DNA of 64,000 nucleotides, taken from assembly GCA_035998495.1 (NCBI GenBank), contig DASYHP010000064.1, positions 124,001 to 188,000 of the forward strand, given 5' to 3'. The notes below the pieces were generated by a model. It worked only from the letters and a program-made list of their open reading frames with translations. It did not search any database and had not been told where the DNA came from. Position 1 is the first letter of the stretch, and each line of letters opens with the position of its first letter. Positions 33,586 to 41,772 of this stretch are shown in pieces. Source of the stretch: Mesorhizobium_B sp035998495. GTDB taxonomy: Bacteria > Pseudomonadota > Alphaproteobacteria > Rhizobiales > Rhizobiaceae. A program made the position numbers and the translations under genes.

Positions 33586-34511
33586 CCGCCGAAAGTTTCT
33601 GGCTGATCGCCGGCCTTCTTCTCGTGCTGACGGCCGCGAGCCTCGTCTCCACAGCGCTCCAGCGCCGGGCCTTGGGGCCGAACCCGACGCTTGAGAATCT
33701 CGACGCCCGCATCCGCGCCTGGTGGGTGATGGCGAGCCTGGCGGTGGCCGCCCTTCTGCTGGGAGCCGGCGCGGTCACGCTGCTTTTCGCCCTGATCTCC
33801 TTTCTCGCCCTGCGCGAGTTCTTCACCCTGTCGGTGTCGCGTCCGGCCGACCACTGGGTGCTGCTCGGCGTTTTCGTCCTCATCATCCCCATCCAGTACT
33901 GGCTCGTCTGGACGGAATGGTACGGGCTCTTCACCATCTTCATTCCCGTCTGGTGCTTCCTGTTCATGCCCGCGCTGGCGGTGCTGCGCGGAGACACCAC
34001 CAACTTCCTCCACCGCATCGCCGAAACCCAATGGGCCGTCATGGCCTGCGTCTACGCGCTGAGCCATGTGCCCGCCCTGCTGACGCTTCCCATTCCCGGC
34101 TTCGAGGGCAAGCAGGCGCTGCTCGTCGCCTTCCTGCTCGTGGTCGTTCAGGGCAGCGACGTGCTGCAATACATCGCAGGCAAGCTGTGGGGCCGCCGCA
34201 AGCTCGCGCCGAGCGTTTCGCCATCCAAGACCTGGGAAGGGTTTTTGGGCGGCGTCGCGGCGGCGAGCCTCCTGGGCATGGCGCTGTTCTGGCTAACCCC
34301 CTTTGGGCCGCTCGGCGCGCTAGGCGTGGCGCTCTTCATCTCGCTGATGGGCGCGCTGGGCGGGCTTGTGGCCTCCGCCATCAAGCGCGACCGCCGCGTC
34401 AAGGACTGGGGTCAGATGATCGAGGGCCATGGCGGCGTGCTCGACCGCATGGACGGCGTGGTCTTCGCCGCGCCGGTCTTCTTCCACCTGCTGCGCTATT
34501 TCGCGATGTGA
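33582..34511 (+). CDS. Phosphatidate cytidylyltransferase, YnbB/CdsA-like
   Basis: The ATG at 33582 overlaps the upstream stop (ATGA) and gives 309 residues with about eight hydrophobic segments. The CdsA signature is complete at the C-terminus: SAIKRDRRVKDWGQMIEGHG followed by GVLDRMD. Upstream, SVSPSKTWEGFLGG is the other conserved block. The enzyme makes CDP-diacylglycerol from CTP and phosphatidate in the inner membrane. Pairing with a YnbA-like transferase mirrors the E. coli ynbA-ynbB order and suggests a side-branch rather than the housekeeping cdsA. Confidence 0.9.
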   Translation: MTAESFWLIAGLLLVLTAASLVSTALQRRALGPNPTLENLDARIRAWWVMASLAVAALLLGAGAVTLLFALISFLALREFFTLSVSRPADHWVLLGVFVLIIPIQYWLVWTEWYGLFTIFIPVWCFLFMPALAVLRGDTTNFLHRIAETQWAVMACVYALSHVPALLTLPIPGFEGKQALLVAFLLVVVQGSDVLQYIAGKLWGRRKLAPSVSPSKTWEGFLGGVAAASLLGMALFWLTPFGPLGALGVALFISLMGALGGLVASAIKRDRRVKDWGQMIEGHGGVLDRMDGVVFAAPVFFHLLRYFAM

Positions 34512-34553
34512 CGCACGACCCCGAAAACTGGGCGAAGCTCCGGGCTCCGCCGC

Positions 34554-34856
34554 TTACGTCGCCAGCAGGTCGCGCCACTCGGGACGGCGGCGGAATTGAA
34601 GCGCGGCATAGGAGCAGGCCGGGATCACCTTGCGGCCCGTCTGCCGGGCGTGGCGCGCGCCGGCCGCGACCAGCTTCTCGGCCAGGCCGCAGTTGCGCGC
34701 CTGCGGCGGGACATAGGTGTGGTCGATCACCATGCTGCCGCCCGGTCCCGGCCGCCACGTCATCTCCGCTTCGAGCCCATCCTCGAGGTCGAACACGAAC
34801 CGTCCACCCCCGCCCGCTTCCTCCAACCGCGGTTCGCCCGCATCCTTGCTCATCAT
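34554..34856 (-). CDS. Small GNAT-like acetyltransferase (YjdJ/CG type)
   Basis: A 100-residue protein of the short GCN5-related group (Acetyltransf_CG). It shows MVIDHTYVPPQARNCGLAEK with a truncated acetyl-CoA loop, then GRKVIPACSYAALQFRRRP with the conserved C-S/T-Y segment near the end. The ATG overlaps the stop of the upstream esterase gene by 4 nt, so the two are co-translated. Substrates for this family are not established. Confidence 0.85.
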   Translation of the reverse strand: MMSKDAGEPRLEEAGGGGRFVFDLEDGLEAEMTWRPGPGGSMVIDHTYVPPQARNCGLAEKLVAAGARHARQTGRKVIPACSYAALQFRRRPEWRDLLAT

Positions 34857-35485
34857 GCCGCTCCCGCTTCGCCCGTGCGGAAACGTTCGAGAAAGCCAGC
34901 CGTTGCCGCGATCTCGTTCTGGCGCAGTTCATGCCCGCCGGGATGCCATTCCAATCGCAACGCCGCGCCGGCCTCCTCCAGCCAGGCCGCCAAGCGCCGC
35001 GTCAGGGCCGGCGGGCAGATCGGATCGCGCTCGCCCGCCGTGATGAGGATCGGCTTGCCCTGGAGGCTGCCGCGAATGTCGGGTTGGAACGGGATCAGCG
35101 GATGCAGGAGCACGGCCGCGTCCCACAAGTCGGGCCTGGCGAACAGGGCCGAGGCCAAAATGTTCGCGCCGTTGGAGTAGCCGAGCCCAAGAACCATCGA
35201 GGCACCTGACCGCTCGCGGTGCGCCGCCACGAAGCCGGCCATCTTGGCGCTCGCGCGGGAAAGGTCGTCCATGTCATAGACCCCCTCGCCCGTGCGGCGG
35301 AAGAAGCGCGCCGCCCCATGTTCCAGCACGTCGCCGCGCGGCGACAGCAGGGTTGCGCCGGGCACAAGCGCGCGGCCGAGTTCCACGAACTGCCGCTCGT
35401 CGCCGCCCGTGCCGTGCAGGAGCACGAGCAGAGGGGAGCCCGGCGCGCCGGGCTCCAGGATATGGCTGTAGGCCTCCAGGCTCAT
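34853..35485 (-). CDS. Alpha/beta-hydrolase (carboxylesterase/phospholipase type)
   Basis: A 210-residue alpha/beta-hydrolase. The oxyanion-side motif is LLHGTGGDE, the nucleophile serine is in LGYSNGAN, the acid is in ITAGERDPICPP, and the histidine is in HPGGHEL. The length and layout fit the bacterial carboxylesterase/YpfH-like group. It is cytoplasmic, with no signal peptide. Its start lies 4 bp downstream of the VOC gene's stop, so the three minus-strand genes 36416 to 34554 probably form an operon. Confidence 0.88.
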   Translation of the reverse strand: MSLEAYSHILEPGAPGSPLLVLLHGTGGDERQFVELGRALVPGATLLSPRGDVLEHGAARFFRRTGEGVYDMDDLSRASAKMAGFVAAHRERSGASMVLGLGYSNGANILASALFARPDLWDAAVLLHPLIPFQPDIRGSLQGKPILITAGERDPICPPALTRRLAAWLEEAGAALRLEWHPGGHELRQNEIAATAGFLERFRTGEAGAA

Positions 35486-35489
35486 CGTC

Positions 35490-36416
35490 TCAGTCCTCCA
35501 GCGGCTCGAGATGCTTTTCGAGGACGGGCCTGAGATGGGCGTGCTGGGCCGGCAGCTTCAACGCTTCGCCGAGGTGGTCAGGATCCTCGTCGCGCGCGAA
35601 GCCCGGCTCGTTCGTGGCGACCTCGAACAGCACGCCGCCGGGGGTGCGGAAGTAGATCGCATAAAAATAGTCGCGGTCGATCACGGGCGTGATGCCGAAG
35701 CCGGCCTCCGTAAGCCCCCGCCGCACATCGATCTGCGCCGCGCGGTTCTCGACGGCGAACGCCACATGATGCACCGAGCCGGCGCCGAGCCGGGCATGGG
35801 GCGCTTCAGGCGCGGTCTCGATATCGACCACGTCGGCGCCGTTGCCGTCCGGCCTGCGAAAGCGCGTCAGCCGGCCCTCGATCCCCTCCTCGCGATAGCC
35901 CATGAACTTCAGCAATTCGGCTGTGGCCTGAGCGTCCCGGAGCGTCAGCGTCACGCCGCCAAAGCCGCGAATGGCTTCCGCCTCGCCGACGCCGTTGCCC
36001 GTCCAGGGGGCGCGGGCGTCGCCTGGGCGTTCCACCAGGGCCAGCCGCTCGCCATCCGGTCCCTTGAAGAGCAGCCGGTCCTCGCCGAACAGGGCGTCCG
36101 TCCGCACCTCGCCCGTTTCTTCCAGGCGCTCGCGCCAGAAGGGCAGCGCGCCTCGCGGCACGGCGAAGCTCGTCAGTCCCGCCTCGCCCGCGCCAGGCAC
36201 ACCGGGGCCGCTGTCGGGGAAGGGAAAGAAGGTCATCACCGTTCCGGGCGTGCCGGCCCCATCCGCATAATAGAGGTGGTACACGTCCGGCGCGTCGAAG
36301 TTCACCGTCTGCTTGACCCGGCGCAAGCCCAGCACGCGCGTGTAGAAGTGATTGTTGCGGCGGGCATCCTTGGCCATCGCCGTCACGTGGTGCAATCCCC
36401 TGATCTGGTCGAGCAT
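35490..36416 (-). CDS. VOC-family ring-cleaving dioxygenase (MhqO-like)
   Basis: The ATG at 36416, with AGGGA upstream, gives 308 residues; in-frame sequence beyond it is not conserved-looking. Two tandem VOC modules are visible. The first starts RGLHHVTAMAKDARRNNHFY and carries VKQTVNFDAPDVYHLYYAD. The second carries VHHVAFAVENRAAQ and ends in IYFRTPGGVLFEVAT with the metal-binding Glu. The pattern matches ring-cleaving dioxygenases/hydroquinone dioxygenases of the MhqO group. The adjacent esterase fits, since MhqO- and MhqD-type genes often pair in quinone detoxification. Confidence 0.88.
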   Translation of the reverse strand: MLDQIRGLHHVTAMAKDARRNNHFYTRVLGLRRVKQTVNFDAPDVYHLYYADGAGTPGTVMTFFPFPDSGPGVPGAGEAGLTSFAVPRGALPFWRERLEETGEVRTDALFGEDRLLFKGPDGERLALVERPGDARAPWTGNGVGEAEAIRGFGGVTLTLRDAQATAELLKFMGYREEGIEGRLTRFRRPDGNGADVVDIETAPEAPHARLGAGSVHHVAFAVENRAAQIDVRRGLTEAGFGITPVIDRDYFYAIYFRTPGGVLFEVATNEPGFARDEDPDHLGEALKLPAQHAHLRPVLEKHLEPLED

Positions 36417-36564
36417 GGCGGTTGTCCCTAGCTGCGGCATCCGTTTCGGATGCGTTACGCCAATATATGCCGGGGCACTGCCGCCTTCAGGGATAAGAAT
36501 GGAGAGGCAGTGTTCGCGGGAAGGAAACGATGGCCCCGGCTGCGTTCGCGGCAACCGACATGAA

Positions 36565-36594
36565 AAGGCCCGCGCCGTTGCCGGCGCGGGCCTT
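36565..36594 (-). terminator. Terminator downstream of PRC-barrel gene
   Basis: A 12-bp perfect stem (AAGGCCCGCGCC/GGCGCGGGCCTT, 6-nt loop) followed on the minus strand by TTTTC. It lies 24 bp beyond the stop of the PRC-barrel gene. Confidence 0.82.
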
Positions 36595-36617
36595 CAACTC
36601 AGGACGGGAAGCTTGGT

Positions 36618-37856
36618 TTACTGCACGATCAGGCGCTGCTGGTCGCGGGCCTGGCTGTAGGTGCCCTCGTCATAGGCGGCCTGGGCGTTCAACTGCTCCT
36701 CGGTGAAGCTGGTGTAGAGATAGCGGTTGCCGTTGGCGTCCTGCAGGAACTGCAGGTTGTCCATGCCGACGGCGACGCGCTTCTCGCCGATGCCCAAGAA
36801 GCCGCCGACATCCACGAGCACCGCGTCCACCTGGCCGTCCTGCGTCAGCACGATGTCGCCGATCTCGCCGATATTCTCATCATTGGCGCCATAAATGGTG
36901 GTGCCCACGAGCGTCTCGGCCGTCAACTGATCCTGCGGCACCTCCTGCAACTGAGAACGGTCGATCGCGCCGGTCTGCGTCGTGTCGGTGGTCGTCGTCT
37001 CGCCAGTCGTGGTGGTGGCCACGGTACCGGCGGCGTCCTCAACCGTGTTGGCGGTGGTGGTGGCCGCGTCGCTCACGCCCTCTGCGACAGCCGCGGCACC
37101 TGCGCCCGCTGCGGCGCCCACGCCCGCCGCGGGAGCCATGCCGCCATTCGTCGTGCCGTCGGTGGTCATGGCCGTGTTGTCGGCCGTGGGCTGACCGAAC
37201 TGCGAACGGTCGAACTGCGGCATCGCCTCAAGCGTCTCGCGGGTGGCGTTCACGACGATATAGGGGTTGCCGTCTTGGCCCATGGCCCACTGGATCTCGC
37301 TGAAGTTCAGCGCCACGTCCCTTTGCCCGATGCCAAGGAAGCCACCCACGCCCACAACGATCGCCTGAACTTGGCCGTTCTGGTCGATCACCAAGTCGTT
37401 GACGTCGCCAATGTTCTCGACCGTCTGGATAGCTTGGCCGTCCTGGCTCATCTCGACATTCGCGCCTCCCGCATCGGCGGCCTGGCCGTCCTGTGTCATG
37501 GTGCCGTCGGCAGCCATCGTGCCGTCCGCGGCCGGAGCAGCAGCCGGGTCGGCGGTTTCCGCCGCTTGGCCGGTCTGGGCCGCGGCGTTCGGATCGGCCG
37601 CTTGGCCGCCCTGCACCGCGCCGGCATCCTGGATCATGCCGTTATAGACGTTCTCGCCGATCAGGCTGGTGGCCAGATAGCCGTTCATCATCTGGCTATT
37701 CTGCTGCGCCTGGCCGTCGGCGGGCGCCACAGTGGTGGTGGTCGTGGTGGTGGTGGCCGCGCCGTCCGCAGCCGGGGCGGTGGTGGCTTCCTGGGCGATC
37801 GCGCCCGTCGTCAAAAGCGTTGCGACAGCCGTCGTGGCTAAAAGCGTGCGGATCAT
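36618..37856 (-). CDS. Exported protein with two PRC-barrel domains
   Basis: The ATG at 37856 has AAGGAGAG upstream and gives 412 residues. A signal peptide (LLATTAVATLLTTGAIAQ) precedes a Thr/Ala-rich linker. Two PRC-barrel-like domains are visible, each containing VGGFLGIG (about 169-176 and again near 355). In the second domain the halves are contiguous (LVGTTIYGANDENIGEIGDI). In the first, IGENVYN near 66-72 and ENIGDVNDLVI near 147-157 are separated by an Ala/Asp/Gln-rich insertion of about 70 residues. The protein probably lies in the periplasm. An exact EcfG promoter lies about 100 bp upstream, making it a likely stress-induced envelope protein. Confidence 0.88.
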   Translation of the reverse strand: MIRTLLATTAVATLLTTGAIAQEATTAPAADGAATTTTTTTTVAPADGQAQQNSQMMNGYLATSLIGENVYNGMIQDAGAVQGGQAADPNAAAQTGQAAETADPAAAPAADGTMAADGTMTQDGQAADAGGANVEMSQDGQAIQTVENIGDVNDLVIDQNGQVQAIVVGVGGFLGIGQRDVALNFSEIQWAMGQDGNPYIVVNATRETLEAMPQFDRSQFGQPTADNTAMTTDGTTNGGMAPAAGVGAAAGAGAAAVAEGVSDAATTTANTVEDAAGTVATTTTGETTTTDTTQTGAIDRSQLQEVPQDQLTAETLVGTTIYGANDENIGEIGDIVLTQDGQVDAVLVDVGGFLGIGEKRVAVGMDNLQFLQDANGNRYLYTSFTEEQLNAQAAYDEGTYSQARDQQRLIVQ

Positions 37857-37956
37857 GATAAGCTCTCCTTGTGCGTGATCGTCTTGCACCGCCGCGCTCG
37901 CCAAACCCGAATGGCGGTTCGGGACGCAAAATTAGGCGCGGCGTTCACGACTTCAC

Positions 37957-37981
37957 AACGTAGTGAGGGTCGATGGGTTCC
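37957..37981 (-). promoter_or_regulatory. EcfG-type promoter upstream of PRC-barrel gene
   Basis: Read on the minus strand, GGAAC (37981-37977) and CGTT (37960-37957) are separated by 16 nt, an exact consensus match. The start codon is about 100 bp downstream. Confidence 0.82.
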
Positions 37982-38106
37982 TCACGGAAACGTTATATGC
38001 TGGCGCCATCGCGTGTTCAGAAGACCAGAAGGCTGAGCGGATTCCCCGACTGGATGGTCTCGACTGGCGGCTCGCGCAGCCAAAAGCGCGGGCTTGGCGC
38101 CAACCG

Positions 38107-38274
38107 TCAACTCGCCGTCTGCAACTGAGTGGGTTGTGCGTCGATCGATTCACCAAACATCTCGACCGCGAACCAGCCGAGCGCGAGCAGGATCAGGGAG
38201 GCGATCAGAATAAGAAGGACGTGGCGCCCCCACCGGCCTTGGCGGGCGCGCTCTTCTGGAACCATTTTGGTCAA
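38107..38274 (-). CDS. Small single-span membrane protein (55 residues)
   Basis: A short gene starting at TTG 38274, with GGAGAA six bases upstream, or at ATG 38265 (52 residues). The product has a basic N-terminus (PEERARQGRWGRH), one hydrophobic helix (VLLILIASLILLALGWFAV) and a short acidic/polar tail (FGESIDAQPTQLQTAS). Similar small proteins are common in Rhizobiales as far as I recall, with no known function. A near-consensus EcfG element (38333-38357) lies about 60 bp upstream, so it may belong to the stress regulon. Confidence 0.75.
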   Translation of the reverse strand: MTKMVPEERARQGRWGRHVLLILIASLILLALGWFAVEMFGESIDAQPTQLQTAS

Positions 38275-38332
38275 GACTGTTTCTCCTCACCGGGCTGGCA
38301 TCCTGGCCGGCCATGCAGGGGTTGCAAGAGGG

Positions 38333-38357
38333 AATGCGCTTGCGCGGTTGGGGTTCC
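38333..38357 (-). promoter_or_regulatory. Near-consensus EcfG promoter
   Basis: Read on the minus strand: GGAAC (38357-38353), 16-nt spacer, CATT (38336-38333). One mismatch in the -10 element (CATT for CGTT). It is positioned about 60 bp before the small membrane protein gene. Confidence 0.5.
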
Positions 38358-38393
38358 CTTGGTTAGAGAGCGGCGCTTCGAGCGGCGAAAAGA

Positions 38394-39959
38394 ATGGATT
38401 TCAGCGGGGGACGGAACCGCAAACTCGTGTCGCTGGCCGTGCAAGACAAGGAACATCCGCTGCCCGAGTCGGTGCTGAGCATCGTCGCCGATTCGGCGCG
38501 CCTGGCAGCCGTCGCCGCCTTGAATCTGGACGAGGGCGGGTCGGATCGGGACCTCGACCGCGTCGTTCAGCTCACGGCGGCGCTTTTCGAGGCGCCGCTC
38601 GCCTTGGCCACGATCCTGGAACACGACCGGCAAAGCTTTCTGGCCGCCGTCGGGACGGACCGCCGCGAAGCCCCCGTGGAGACCTCCTTTTGCGCGCATG
38701 CGCTGGCAGGCGGCGACGTCCTGGTGGTGGAGGACGCGACTCGCGACCCCCGATTCGCGGGCAGCCCCTTTGTATCGGGCCCGCCTTATCTGCGCTTCTA
38801 TGCGGGAATTCCGCTGGTGGTGGCCGGCCAGCCTGTCGGGACGTTGTGCGCCTATGACGTGACGCCTCGCCCCAGGCCGGCCCCTTCCCTGATCGAGCAG
38901 TTCAAGGTTCTGGCCGAACTCGCATCGAGCCTTCTGGCGCTCAAGGACATGAGCCGCGCCGGGCAGGCGGCGCGCACGGCGCTTGCGCGGGAAGAAAAGC
39001 GCCGGGGCTTGGCGCTTGAGGCCGCGGGCCTGGCGAGTTGGGTCTGGGATGTGCCGACCGGGGTCGTGGAATGCGATCCCTTGCTGCCTAGGCTCTTCGA
39101 TCTGCCCCCAGGGGAACGCGTGGAAGCGCGGGCGCTGTTCCACGCGATCGACCGTCGGGATCTCAAGGCTAACCGCGAACGGTTCCGGGAAGCCCTGAAC
39201 ATTTCAGGCGAATACAGCGGCGAGTACCGCGTGCGGGACATCGACCCGCCGCGCTGGCTGGGAGCACGGGGGCGCGTGGTGGAGCGGGACGCCCAAGGGC
39301 GGGCCGCTTTGGTCTTCGGCGTGAACTTCGACATCACGGAGCGCAAGGCCGCCGAAGAGCGGCAGCGGCTTTTGCTGCGCGAGCTCAATCACCGCGTCAA
39401 GAACACCCTGGCCACCGTGCAGGCCCTGGCCAGCCAGACGGTGCGCCATTCGCGGAACCCGCGGGATTTCCTCGACGCCTTCAGCGCCCGCCTGCAGGCC
39501 CTGGGCGCGGCTCACAACCTTCTGTCGGACGGTGAATGGCGCGGCATCGCCATCCGCGAGCTCGTGACCCGGGAGGTGAAGCCGTTCGATGGGGTGGACG
39601 CTCCGCGCATCGACGTGGCGGGCGACGACGTGGTGCTGCCGCCCGACCAGGCGCTGGGCCTGGGGCTCATCCTGCACGAACTCGCGAGCAACGCGCTCAA
39701 ATACGGTTCGCTGTCGGCGCCGAGCGGCCGCGTATCCTTGTCCTGGCAGGTGCGCCGGACGCCTGACGGAAGAGTGCTGCATCTTCGCTGGAAGGAGCAT
39801 GGCGGGCCGGAAGTCGCGCCGCCCGATCATCACGGGTTCGGCTCCATTCTGATCCGGCGCAGTCTCGCCAAAGTCCTGAACAGCAGTGTGGAGCACGAGT
39901 TCAAGCCCGACGGGGTGGAAGCGATCGTCACGCTTCCCCTGAACGCCGATACCGGCTGA
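38394..39959 (+). CDS. HWE/HisKA_2-family sensor histidine kinase (GAF-PAS)
   Basis: A 521-residue soluble kinase. An N-terminal GAF-like domain (about 40-185) contains FCAHALAGGDVLVVEDATRD and YAGIPLVVAGQPVGTLCAYD. A PAS-like domain (about 205-318) has AGLASWVWDVPTG and ends VFGVNFDITERKAAEE. The dimerisation/phosphoacceptor region is LLLRELNHRVKNTLATVQAL with H333, and the ATPase begins LILHELASNALKYGSL. The family commonly phosphorylates PhyR or single-domain regulators in the general stress response. Here a single-domain regulator follows and phyR is 1.8 kb away. Confidence 0.92.
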   Translation: MDFSGGRNRKLVSLAVQDKEHPLPESVLSIVADSARLAAVAALNLDEGGSDRDLDRVVQLTAALFEAPLALATILEHDRQSFLAAVGTDRREAPVETSFCAHALAGGDVLVVEDATRDPRFAGSPFVSGPPYLRFYAGIPLVVAGQPVGTLCAYDVTPRPRPAPSLIEQFKVLAELASSLLALKDMSRAGQAARTALAREEKRRGLALEAAGLASWVWDVPTGVVECDPLLPRLFDLPPGERVEARALFHAIDRRDLKANRERFREALNISGEYSGEYRVRDIDPPRWLGARGRVVERDAQGRAALVFGVNFDITERKAAEERQRLLLRELNHRVKNTLATVQALASQTVRHSRNPRDFLDAFSARLQALGAAHNLLSDGEWRGIAIRELVTREVKPFDGVDAPRIDVAGDDVVLPPDQALGLGLILHELASNALKYGSLSAPSGRVSLSWQVRRTPDGRVLHLRWKEHGGPEVAPPDHHGFGSILIRRSLAKVLNSSVEHEFKPDGVEAIVTLPLNADTG

Positions 39960-40107
39960 TCCCCCGCTCACGGCTCCAAGCTGGATCCTGTGTGTTTGCC
40001 CGAGCGCCGGTTCCGCCTGGCGAAGCGCGTCGGACCCTATCATTCTGAAATGACAGCGCGGCTGGCGCCGCCCTTCCTCCCACAGGCAAAGGTGGGGTGA
40101 TTCGCTG

Positions 40108-40509
40108 GTGTCGGACAGCCGTTTGGATGGCGCGCGTATCCTGGTATTGGAGGACGAGTTCCTGATCGCCATGGATGTGGAGCAGCTTTGCCGTGACCAT
40201 GGCGCAGCCGAGGTTTCGGTGCTGCGCCGCGTCGAGGAAGCGGAAGCCGGCCAGTTCGAGACACGGCGCTTCGATGTGGCGATCGTCGATCTCATGCTGG
40301 GCGGGAGTTCCTCCCTGCCGCTCGCATCCAAGCTGCGCGACCACGGGGTGCCGCTGGTGTTCGCGTCGGGCTATCCCGGCCTCGACCAAGAACTGTCCGC
40401 TTTTCCGGGGGTGCAGATCCTCGCCAAGCCTTATCTCAGCGGGGACCTGGTGTCGGCCGTCGCGCAAGCGATGCGGCCGACCGCCACGGTGCCCAGCGAT
40501 CGAGACTGA
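40108..40509 (+). CDS. Single-domain response regulator (FAT GUY-like receiver)
   Basis: A 133-residue stand-alone receiver from a GTG start, with GGTGGGG somewhat far upstream. The acidic pocket is LVLEDEFL, the phosphoacceptor is D61 in VAIVDLMLGG, and K107 is in LAKPYL. The segment VPLVFASGYPG resembles the FATGY motif of FAT GUY receivers, which modulate PhyR phosphorylation in Alphaproteobacteria. There is no output domain. It follows the HWE kinase on the same strand and is convergent with ecfG. Confidence 0.88.
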   Translation: MSDSRLDGARILVLEDEFLIAMDVEQLCRDHGAAEVSVLRRVEEAEAGQFETRRFDVAIVDLMLGGSSSLPLASKLRDHGVPLVFASGYPGLDQELSAFPGVQILAKPYLSGDLVSAVAQAMRPTATVPSDRD

Positions 40510-40581
40510 GCGGCGCCGGATTCCGAACCCCGCCGAACGTCCGAGCATGGCCGGCGGGCAGATGATGGGCGGAAGCGCCGC

Positions 40582-41130
40582 TCAGGCGGCGTTCGAACCC
40601 ATCACTTGGCTGGCGATGGCGTCAGGCCCGAATTCGCCGTCGCCTTCGATCTTGAGGATGTCTTGCAAGCGCGTGCGGGCACGGCTCACCCGGCTCTTGA
40701 TCGTGCCCACCGCGCAGCCGCAGATTTCGGCCGCCTCCTCATAGGAGAAGCCCGACGCACCGATCAGGATGATGGCCTCGCGCTGATCTTCCGGAAGCTG
40801 CTCCAGCGCCGAACGGAAGTCTTGCAGGTCGAGAGTGCCATGCTGGGAAGGATGCACGGCCAGCCGGCCGGTCATCACGCCGTCACTGTCCTGCACTTCA
40901 CGGCCGCGCTTGCGCATTTGCGAGTAGAACTCGTTGCGCAGGATGGTGAACAGCCACGCTTTCAGATTGGTGCCGGGCTGAAAGCTCTCGTGCTTGTCCC
41001 AGGCCTTGACCAGGGTTTCCTGAACGAGGTCGTCAGCCTTGTCGGCGTTCTGTGCCAAGGACACAGCGAACGCCCTCAGACTCGGAATCGAGGCGAGCAA
41101 GTCCTGCTTGAATCCAAGCGAAACGGCCAT
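40582..41130 (-). CDS. ecfG: General stress response ECF sigma factor EcfG
   Basis: A 182-residue ECF sigma factor. Region 2 contains DKADDLVQETLVKAW and ESFQPGTNLKAWLFTILRNE, a signature of EcfG (ECF15). Region 4 contains LPEDQREAIILIGASGFSYEEAA and GCAVGTIKSRVSRARTRL. It directs RNA polymerase to GGAAC-N16/17-CGTT promoters. It lies 6 bp downstream of nepR in one transcript and is held inactive by NepR until phosphorylated PhyR sequesters NepR. The divergent phyR gene completes the partner-switching module. Confidence 0.95.
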   Translation of the reverse strand: MAVSLGFKQDLLASIPSLRAFAVSLAQNADKADDLVQETLVKAWDKHESFQPGTNLKAWLFTILRNEFYSQMRKRGREVQDSDGVMTGRLAVHPSQHGTLDLQDFRSALEQLPEDQREAIILIGASGFSYEEAAEICGCAVGTIKSRVSRARTRLQDILKIEGDGEFGPDAIASQVMGSNAA

Positions 41131-41136
41131 GGCGGC

Positions 41137-41364
41137 TCAGCCCTTGCCGCGCGGCTGTTCAGTGTTTTCCAGCTGGCTCAAAAGCTGCGCGAAACGGTCG
41201 GGCACCTGATCCGACACGAGATCGTCATAATACTGCTTCAACTTCCGGCCGATCTCGGAGTTTGCGCCGAGCGGATCGCCTTTACGGGGCTGTGCCACCG
41301 TTTCGCCGTTGCTCTTCGGCTTGCCGGCGCTTTCCGCGCCGCTTCTCACGCTGCTCGTCAACAC
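41137..41364 (-). CDS. nepR: Anti-sigma factor NepR
   Basis: A 75-residue protein from a GTG with AGGA upstream. The disordered basic N-terminus is followed by the NepR core IGRKLKQYYDDLVSDQVPDR, then FAQLLSQLENTE, whose two helices bind sigma or PhyR. It blocks EcfG until phosphorylated PhyR binds it through its sigma-like domain. It is encoded first in the nepR-ecfG operon, with an exact EcfG promoter about 105 bp upstream, giving positive feedback. Confidence 0.95.
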   Translation of the reverse strand: MLTSSVRSGAESAGKPKSNGETVAQPRKGDPLGANSEIGRKLKQYYDDLVSDQVPDRFAQLLSQLENTEQPRGKG

Positions 41365-41468
41365 TGATCGTCCTGTTTTCCGACACGCGACCTGCGGAGG
41401 GTCGCGGCGACACTGCCCCTGGTGCCGCTACGGCAAAGCGGGCGCACGGCGCGCCCACAGTTGCCCCA

Positions 41469-41493
41469 AACGCGCAGCCCTCCCCTTCGTTCC
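41469..41493 (-). promoter_or_regulatory. EcfG-type promoter for nepR-ecfG
   Basis: Read on the minus strand: GGAAC (41493-41489), 16-nt spacer, CGTT (41472-41469), exact consensus. It lies 105 bp upstream of nepR and 9 bp from the divergent element reading toward phyR. Confidence 0.88.
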
Positions 41494-41501
41494 AAGACGC
41501 A

Positions 41502-41526
41502 GGAACAAAAACTATCGATCTGCGTT
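41502..41526 (+). promoter_or_regulatory. EcfG-type promoter for phyR
   Basis: GGAAC (41502-41506), 16-nt spacer, CGTT (41523-41526), exact consensus. It reads toward phyR with a leader of about 240 nt and is back-to-back with the nepR promoter. Confidence 0.85.
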
Positions 41527-41772
41527 TCAGTTCGGGGTGATGGGGGCTGCTCAGCCATACGTGGTCGGGTCGGTCCTTTAACGCCGGCCGCTCGGAGCGT
41601 TTCTCTTGATCCGAGCATATAGAAACGGTCGCGCTTTTCCGTGGTTGGACGGTGCGGAAGCATTCGGTGGCGGCGCGACGGGTGAAGACCAGGTTTCGCT
41701 GGGCGGGCAGTTTCAATCCGGCAGCGATCACCCTAAATGCAGGCTGCCTTTCGTTGAGGGAGATGTTCACAA

